NCBI GenBank assembly: GCA_002347365.1
Contig: DDWT01000022.1
Span: forward strand, 1 to 64,000
Reading direction: 5' to 3'
Origin: Actinobacteria bacterium UBA2279
Lineage (GTDB): Bacteria; Actinomycetota; Coriobacteriia; Anaerosomatales; Anaerosomataceae
DNA: 64,000 bases
Shown here in pieces: positions 60,601-64,000 of the stretch (the first letter of the stretch is position 1; each line of letters opens with the position of its first letter). The notes beneath the pieces were generated by a model. That model was not told where the DNA came from, did not search any database, and was given only the letters and a program-made list of their open reading frames with translations. The position numbers and the translations under genes are program-made.

Positions 60601-63371
60601 CATTCGAGCAGGTTTCGGCGAGAGATCAGCATCCGCCAGAGTGATCGTGCGATCGCGTCGGTCATCATCCACGCCTGGTGCGGCATCACAGCAAGAGACA
60701 ACAGCGCCCGCACGGTATCGCGCCAGAAATCGCGCACGATAGAGCTGACGTCACCGCGTACACCGGCACTCCTCGGCCGGAAGAGCAGCGAGTCGACGAT
60801 GCTGAAGTAGATGGGGAAGAACACGATCGCGAAGACCCCGAGGAGCACGTACCAGTCCGGGCCGGGCAGGAGGGTCCAGCTTGCGAAGATGAACAGCATC
60901 ATGGCGGGCGGGAACAGCGAGCGCCTCAGGTTGTCGATGATCTTCCAGCGATGGAGCATCGACAAGGGATTGGGCTCGCGGCCTGTCGCGGTTGGGACCG
61001 TGGGCAGCAGCCAGGGAAGCGTCTGCCAGTCACCCCGAACCCAGCGATGCAGCCGTGCCGTGTAGGAACTGTAGCTCGCGGGCTGATCGTCGAGGACCTC
61101 GATATCACTGGCGAGCGCGGTGTGAAGATAGGAGCCCTCGATCAGGTCGTGGGAGAGCAGTGTGTTCTCGGGGAACCGGTCGCCGAGCACTGCATTGAAG
61201 ATGTCGACCTCGAAGATGCCCTTGCCTGTGAAGCTGCCTTCTCCGAAGACGTCCTGGTACGTGTCGGACACAGCGCCTGCGTACGGGTCCATGCCTGTGG
61301 CACCCGAGTACAACCAGGCGAACAGCGAACGTTCAGAGCCCACAAGAGACATGCCCACCCGTGGCTGCACGAGACCGTATCCGCGCTCGACACGTCGGCG
61401 TGTGGCGTTGTACTGGGCTCGATTCAACGGGTGCGCGATGGTAGAGATCAACTTGCGCGCGCCGTCTCTCGGCAGGACCGTGTCGGAATCAAGCGTGATC
61501 ACGAAAGTGACCCCGGCCAGGAAGGACGCGTCTCCTTCACGGATTTCGAAGCTCGTATCGGTTGCCCCGCGCAGCACTCTCGCGAACTCGGTGAGCGCCC
61601 CCCGCTTGCGCTCCCAGCCCATCCAGACGTCTTCGACATCGTTGAAGCGCCGTCCCCGGATGAACAGGTGGAACGGGCCGATGCCGTCGCTACCGTAGTG
61701 TGCGTTCAGAGTGGCGATGCCGTTGCGCGCGGCCTCGATGATCGTCTTGTCTCCGGGTGCATGCCGGTCGTCGCCACCCCGGAGGTCACCGATGAGCGCG
61801 AATCCGATGTTGGGGTCGTTGTTGGCCAGATATGCGACCTCGAGGTTGTCGATCACGTGCTGGGTGGCGGACTGCGAGGTCAGCAATGCAGGAATGATGA
61901 CCACGGTGCGGTGCGCTTCGGCTATCGGCACGCGGAAGTCGATCTTCGGCAACACGCGCGCAGGCCATACGGAGGAGGCGACGCGGTTGACGATGTTGAC
62001 TGCAAGATCCGAGACCGGGATCAATGCGAGCAGGATGATCGCGAGCGTTTCCCAGGTACCGGCGCCGCTCGTTGCGACGAGCCAGCCCATGCCGAACGCA
62101 AGCAGCAAAGTGGCCGAGGCGAGCAGTCCCCAGTAGATGAGGCCGCGACTAGCGAGCGGGCCACGATAGACCAGTTCCCGTTTCCTTGGCTTGTAGTCGA
62201 TGCTGCGCTCGAGGCTGTACCGTCCTCCTGAGATCAGGTAGTACCCGACGTGTCCGGTCACCGGGCTTGCCGGATCGTGTGCGAGAGCATCGAGCGCGCA
62301 GCTCATCACCGCCTCGGCGACTTCGATCTCGCCGTGCGGACAGCGCTCGGCCAGACCCTCGATCGCGTGCCGGTAGCGGTCGCGTGAAGCGAAATCCATA
62401 CGCGGGTAGATGCCGGACGGATCCTCCTGGAGAACGTGCTCGACAAGCGAGCAGTCCTCGAAGAAGTCACGCCACTCGAGCGCGCTCAGGAAGCGGATGC
62501 TCGTGATCGAGTTGGCGATAGAGATCTGATCGGAAGCCTGGACCTGGTGTTCGGCGATCACGAGCTGCTCGAGATCGATCTCGCGCTCACTCAAACGACG
62601 CTCGAGGTAGCCGACCACCGGTTCGAGAGTCGGGTCCTGGCCGCGGAGTCGCTGGAACAGGCGTATGACGAAGACGGGCTCCTCGTCGCGCCCGGAGCGC
62701 TCGAGCTCGTCCAGCAACGCGGGCAGTGTGCTCCCGTCACCAATGGCGGCCTCGAGAAGTCGATTCGCCCACCCGTCAGCGGCCGTTCCCGCCGCATGAG
62801 ATGTGCGCACCCGCAGAGCGAGACGGCGAAGGTTCTCCACAAGACAGACACGCAGCATGATCGGAACAGCCCAGACCTCCCCGATGGAGAGGGGGGCCGT
62901 CTGCTGGTACGCCATCGTGAAGCGAACGAGATGCTCCCGGTCTATGCGAGCGTCCGTGTGTGTCACCAGCGCCAGGATCGCTTCGTAGATGCGCGGATGA
63001 TCGTGGAGCGGTCCGGATACCAGGTGGGGAAGCTCCAAGCCGTAGTCCGGCGGCAGATCGTCCCGGATAGCGCTTATCTGCTCCTCGATCAGGTAGAAGT
63101 TGTCGAGCAGCCACTCTGTGGCCACTGAGACCGGTATCTGTGCCCGGATATCAGCAGCCATGGCCGAGTAGAAGGAGCGGAGAGACTCCTGGGCGCGGTC
63201 CGTGATGCCAAGCAAAGGTGTGACCCGCGGCCCGGCCTCGGCACGCCACTTCTGGGTGTGGCCGAGTCGTCTCGCAACGCCCTCGAGACGATCGGCGCTC
63301 AGCAGCTCGCCTCTCAGCGGCTCGTCACCGGTCGGGAGTCTAGCATCGTCGTTGTGCCCGGCGGCTGCCAT
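54621..63371 (-). CDS. Giant cyclic beta-1,2-glucan synthase-like protein (NdvB/ChvB family)
   Basis: A single 2916-residue membrane protein combining synthesis and processing domains for beta-1,2-glucans. Helices near 410-465 open a GT2/GT84-like glycosyltransferase, with ITLDSDTVLP near residue 627 and HRWVRGDWQ near 777 as the nucleotide-sugar and processivity motifs. Further helices lie at about 830-865 and 945-985. A glycoamylase-like (GH144-related) segment follows at about 1010-1130 (HFYNWYDTLTLQPLRPTYVS). The C-terminal half contains GH94/GT36 phosphorylase-type domains, with DWNDGMNRIGLGGQGESVWL near 2590 carrying the expected catalytic Asp. ATG after GGAAGGTGGGGGG. The ends abut the protease stop. 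The size matches known NdvB proteins. Confidence 0.9.
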   Translation of the reverse strand: MAAAGHNDDARLPTGDEPLRGELLSADRLEGVARRLGHTQKWRAEAGPRVTPLLGITDRAQESLRSFYSAMAADIRAQIPVSVATEWLLDNFYLIEEQISAIRDDLPPDYGLELPHLVSGPLHDHPRIYEAILALVTHTDARIDREHLVRFTMAYQQTAPLSIGEVWAVPIMLRVCLVENLRRLALRVRTSHAAGTAADGWANRLLEAAIGDGSTLPALLDELERSGRDEEPVFVIRLFQRLRGQDPTLEPVVGYLERRLSEREIDLEQLVIAEHQVQASDQISIANSITSIRFLSALEWRDFFEDCSLVEHVLQEDPSGIYPRMDFASRDRYRHAIEGLAERCPHGEIEVAEAVMSCALDALAHDPASPVTGHVGYYLISGGRYSLERSIDYKPRKRELVYRGPLASRGLIYWGLLASATLLLAFGMGWLVATSGAGTWETLAIILLALIPVSDLAVNIVNRVASSVWPARVLPKIDFRVPIAEAHRTVVIIPALLTSQSATQHVIDNLEVAYLANNDPNIGFALIGDLRGGDDRHAPGDKTIIEAARNGIATLNAHYGSDGIGPFHLFIRGRRFNDVEDVWMGWERKRGALTEFARVLRGATDTSFEIREGDASFLAGVTFVITLDSDTVLPRDGARKLISTIAHPLNRAQYNATRRRVERGYGLVQPRVGMSLVGSERSLFAWLYSGATGMDPYAGAVSDTYQDVFGEGSFTGKGIFEVDIFNAVLGDRFPENTLLSHDLIEGSYLHTALASDIEVLDDQPASYSSYTARLHRWVRGDWQTLPWLLPTVPTATGREPNPLSMLHRWKIIDNLRRSLFPPAMMLFIFASWTLLPGPDWYVLLGVFAIVFFPIYFSIVDSLLFRPRSAGVRGDVSSIVRDFWRDTVRALLSLAVMPHQAWMMTDAIARSLWRMLISRRNLLEWETAAEVERRLGSSAEGFVRRMWPGLAIVLIGAATSAVLDPLSLASGAPLLVLWLSAPYAAWRASQTIEPELPAVTQSDRASMRRMARKTWRFFETFVTAEDHWLAPDNYQEDPKGEVAHRTSPTNMGLQLLAMLTAYDLGYIGITGAIERSSQTLRSMAGLERFRGHFYNWYDTLTLQPLRPTYVSTVDSGNLAGHLVALRVGLLEMAESPIVGAQTLDGIADTVRVALQDLLDDRDRISDGAVVAEIRTGLEELLRRLNLDERPVNLGQWLTILRGLSSITESFPRRLSTLRGEPNAVDRVRQAVKDVHDCLRQALDMIETYAPWAALLQQLPQGLEGPGVRRAISPLTDNVPSLVGLAEGLDVVLSTFDDLAEDGGPAAEWATALAANIRARRPAAGRLLAELRLNGDIAHEMYENTDFDMLFDDSRMVFSIGFNTAEGQLDASFYDMLASECRLASYLAIAKGDVPQEHWFRLGRAITQTEGGRALVSWSASMFEYLMPRLVMRDWPGTLLNQTYRNVVRRQIQYGKQRGVPWGVSESAFNAKDVELTYQYQAFGVPGLGLKRGLSDDIVVAPYATVLALPVDMRSALENLSALSRQGAEGRYGFYEALDYTPGRVPAGKERAVVRAYMAHHQGMSLVALGNMVTADRMVDRFHADPVVRSAELLLQERVPRRVTLATPRVEEVEFVRSVREIPPPVTRAYPLADTPTPATQFLSNGTYSVMVTNGGGGYSRWQDKTVTRYREDVTRDCWGMFFYLKDVESGRVWSATYQPSLAEPDDYHVTFSADKAEFRRNDGEIETHTEVIVSPEDDAEIRRIGISNHGTKPLNLEVTSYFEVTLADRGADHAHKVFSNLFLETEAVETFDTLLFTRRPRSAEEQRDWGFHTLACDPGDRCAWSYETDRAAFLGRLKTPTNADAIWGDGRLTGTVGAVLDPICSIRQTLVIEPNETAHVAFVTGAAHSRERALALAEKYHDIRSAQRAADLAWSTSQIELRDLGVTPEDAVTFQRLASRLLLTDPASRLKVLTDIENRLAMSGLWSIGISGDLPIMLVKVERLEETPLVRQALLAHQYWRTKGFVADLVILNTMPSAYASELDGRLRMLMRTGHALQLIDRPGGVFLRTADQMSGDVANLLESVARVVLCGDSGPLLLQLNQRGQRPAPPDLLIPSEAPVHDPQPPFVRPPLTFDNGYGGFDPKTGEYVIVLTGDETTPAPWVNILANPVFGSMVSEAGIGCTWARNSHENRITTWNNDPVSDGSGEMLYVRDELTGEFWCPTPLPVRDTAPYVVRHGRGYTRFEHTTHGIGHELDRFVPPHDPVRVVRLCLTNDTTRRRELSVTQFIEWSVGDSRSKAQQRVVTWWDDSQRVLYAHNWFNADFPGLPAFLACDCETDSYTASRTEFVGRNRDPRSPAAMERRSLGQETGRFLDNCGALMRRVTLEPGESTEVVFLLGQADTAEAVHALVQRYRSEGVPAEMLAETVAHWDAILDTVRVRTPDAQLDAMLNGPVLYQSLACRFWGRTATYQSSGALGFRDQLQDCLALLYSRPDLVREHIIEASRHQFPEGDVLHWWQPYSGRGVRTRFSDDRHWLPYITAEYVRMTGDRSILDVEVPFLDGPRIVEGHEDAYLQPQPSVRLGTVYEHCVAALEAGRPVGVHGLPLMGGGDWNDGMNRIGLGGQGESVWLGWFLDVTLRAFAPIAEMQGEQERADGYRTWAAGLVSAIEREGWDGAWYRRAFYDDGTPLGSAVNDECRIDAIAQAWAALSGQGDPDRAQRALESVEEQLVRWEDGLIRLLTPPFDHTEKDPGYIKGYVPGVRENGGQYTHAALWVVLAYALMGDGDEALSLLDLINPLNHTADRAAIDVYRVEPYVLAADVYAVEPHVGRGGWTWYTGSASWFYRVALNAILGLDIVAENGERYLLVEPCIPKNWPSFEMDVRIAGSTYHVRVENPRGVNRGVSHVTVDGRIAADGRVEIIPDGESHTIIVTLLGG

Positions 63372-63476
63372 CCCCCCACCTTCCCGGTATTGGCGGCCCG
63401 CATGTTCAAAACCCTATTGTGCCACGTATTCCCACACATGCGCCCGCTCAGCACAGAACAGGCACGGTGCTTGCTG

Positions 63477-63492
63477 ATACCTGAGGGGGTAT
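63477..63492 (+). promoter_or_regulatory. ATACC-N6-GGTAT dyad before the rhodanese gene
   Basis: ATACC (63477-63481) and GGTAT (63488-63492) form a dyad with a G-rich centre, 30 bp before the start. Its shape resembles CsoR/CstR-type operators, and CstR is known to control rhodanese genes. It also ends in GGTATA, like the two palindromes further left. Functional role inferred. Confidence 0.4.
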
Positions 63493-63521
63493 AACGTCAA
63501 CATCCTCCGAGGAGGTCGTTC

Positions 63522-64000
63522 ATGGCTCGAGGCAAGTGGGTCCTACTCATCGCTGTGATTCTTGCGCTCGCTGCGGTCGTGGCGCTCGCCACGTCGCCGT
63601 CCGCTCCCGGTACAGGTGATATCGATAGCGACCAGGCGCGAGACCTCATTGATGGCGGTATCAGACTGGTGGACGTGCGGACTCCGGCGGAGTACTCGAT
63701 GGGACACATACCGGGTGCCGAGAGCGTTCCGCTGAGCGATCTCGCGTCCGTCTCGGCAGGCTGGGATCCGGCGCAGCCGGTCCTCCTCTACTGCGCGAGC
63801 GGCGATCGTTCGCTCACTGCCATGGATGCGCTGGTCGCTTCCGGCTTCACCCAGGTCTATAACCTGAGGGCGGGCATAGTGTCCTGGGATGGTGAGATAG
63901 TGAGTGGCGTTCAGACGGCCGCGCTCCCGACGGAGCCTCCCGCCGTGAGCGGGCTGCCGGTGGTCTACGAGTTCTACACCGATTGGTGACCATCCTGCCA
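63522..64000 (+). CDS. Membrane-anchored rhodanese, probable rhodanese-thioredoxin selenoprotein (runs off edge)
   Basis: The frame begins M-A-R-G-K-W-V then a signal anchor (about 7-24). A rhodanese domain follows (about 33-130) with DSDQARDLIDGGIRLVDVRT, HIPGAESVPLS and the active-site loop L-L-Y-C-A-S-G-D-R-S, whose Cys carries persulfide. After a linker the protein reads G-L-P-V-V-Y-E-F-Y-T-D-W, the start of a thioredoxin fold. It then meets TGA at 63987-63989, followed in frame by CCA TCC TGC (Pro-Ser-Cys). Read as selenocysteine, this gives W-U-P-S-C, the thioredoxin CxxC site with Sec replacing the first Cys. A plain stop would leave a truncated domain one residue before its active site. 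ATG with GAGGAGG. The SECIS element would lie beyond the window. It could still be a true stop at 63989. Confidence 0.85.

Noticed and set aside
60678..62231. A 517-codon open frame antisense to the glucan synthase gene.
   Set aside because: It is a shadow of high-GC third-position bias in the real 2916-residue gene; its translation has no recognisable motifs and is rich in H/R/D repeats.
1..64000. Mobile elements, prophage or integrases.
   Set aside because: No transposase, integrase or attachment duplication was recognised, including at the tRNA-Ile 3' end, whose sequence I did not see repeated nearby.

Overview
The window comes from the chromosome of a GC-rich bacterium and contains its replication origin. 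The order rpmH-rnpA-yidD-yidC-jag-rsmG-parA-parB on the minus strand, diverging from dnaA-dnaN-recF-dciA-gyrB-gyrA on the plus strand, is a classic bacterial oriC neighbourhood. Frequent GTG/TTG starts, MarR/GbsR and PadR regulators, S8 peptidases with cell-wall-binding type 2 repeats, a reverse rubrerythrin and a probable in-frame selenocysteine UGA point to an anaerobic actinobacterium. My best guess is Coriobacteriia (Anaerosomatales/OPB41-like); this rests on gene content only.

Layout. 1-7 kb: C-terminal end of a P-type cation ATPase, an orphan sensor kinase, D-Ala-D-Ala ligase, an HtrA-type protease, reverse rubrerythrin and rlmN. 7-13.2 kb: an overlapping AddA/AddB-like helicase-nuclease pair. 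13.2-19 kb: YtxH protein, ParB, ParA, RsmG, two parS sites, Jag, YidC, YidD, RnpA, RpmH. 19-22 kb: a two-part origin. DnaA boxes lie upstream of an unusual ATPase/winged-helix gene and again between dnaA and dnaN, where two abutting DnaA boxes run straight into a run of seven DnaA-trio triplets. 22-30 kb: dnaN, recF, dciA, gyrB, a small membrane protein and gyrA.

30-36 kb: MFS transporter, HAD phosphatase, and a MacAB-like tripartite exporter set (adaptor, ATPase, permease). 35.7-39.5 kb: bifunctional-nuclease family protein divergent from a YjbQ protein, tRNA-Ile(GAT), small membrane proteins, and a PadR/HAAS sensing operon closed by a strong terminator. 39.4-43.2 kb: a GbsR/MarR-controlled ABC-2 exporter operon with an inverted-repeat operator. 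43.3-49.4 kb: a baeRF3 protein, a PEBP lipoprotein, and a lipid-modification cluster (cyclopropane synthase-like methyltransferase, DUF1365, FAD oxidoreductase) divergent from a short-chain dehydrogenase; GGGTATAT palindromes precede these units. 49.4-54.6 kb: two tandem paralogous secreted S8 proteases with three CWB2 repeats each. 54.6-63.4 kb: one 2916-residue cyclic beta-1,2-glucan synthase-like protein. 63.5 kb to the edge: a membrane-anchored rhodanese whose apparent stop (TGA at 63987) is followed in frame by Pro-Ser-Cys. The reading W-U-P-S-C is exactly a thioredoxin active site, so this is probably the start of a rhodanese-thioredoxin selenoprotein.

No insertion sequences, phage genes, CRISPR arrays or rRNA genes were seen. 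The region reads as stable core chromosome with a few accessory envelope and lipid modules.
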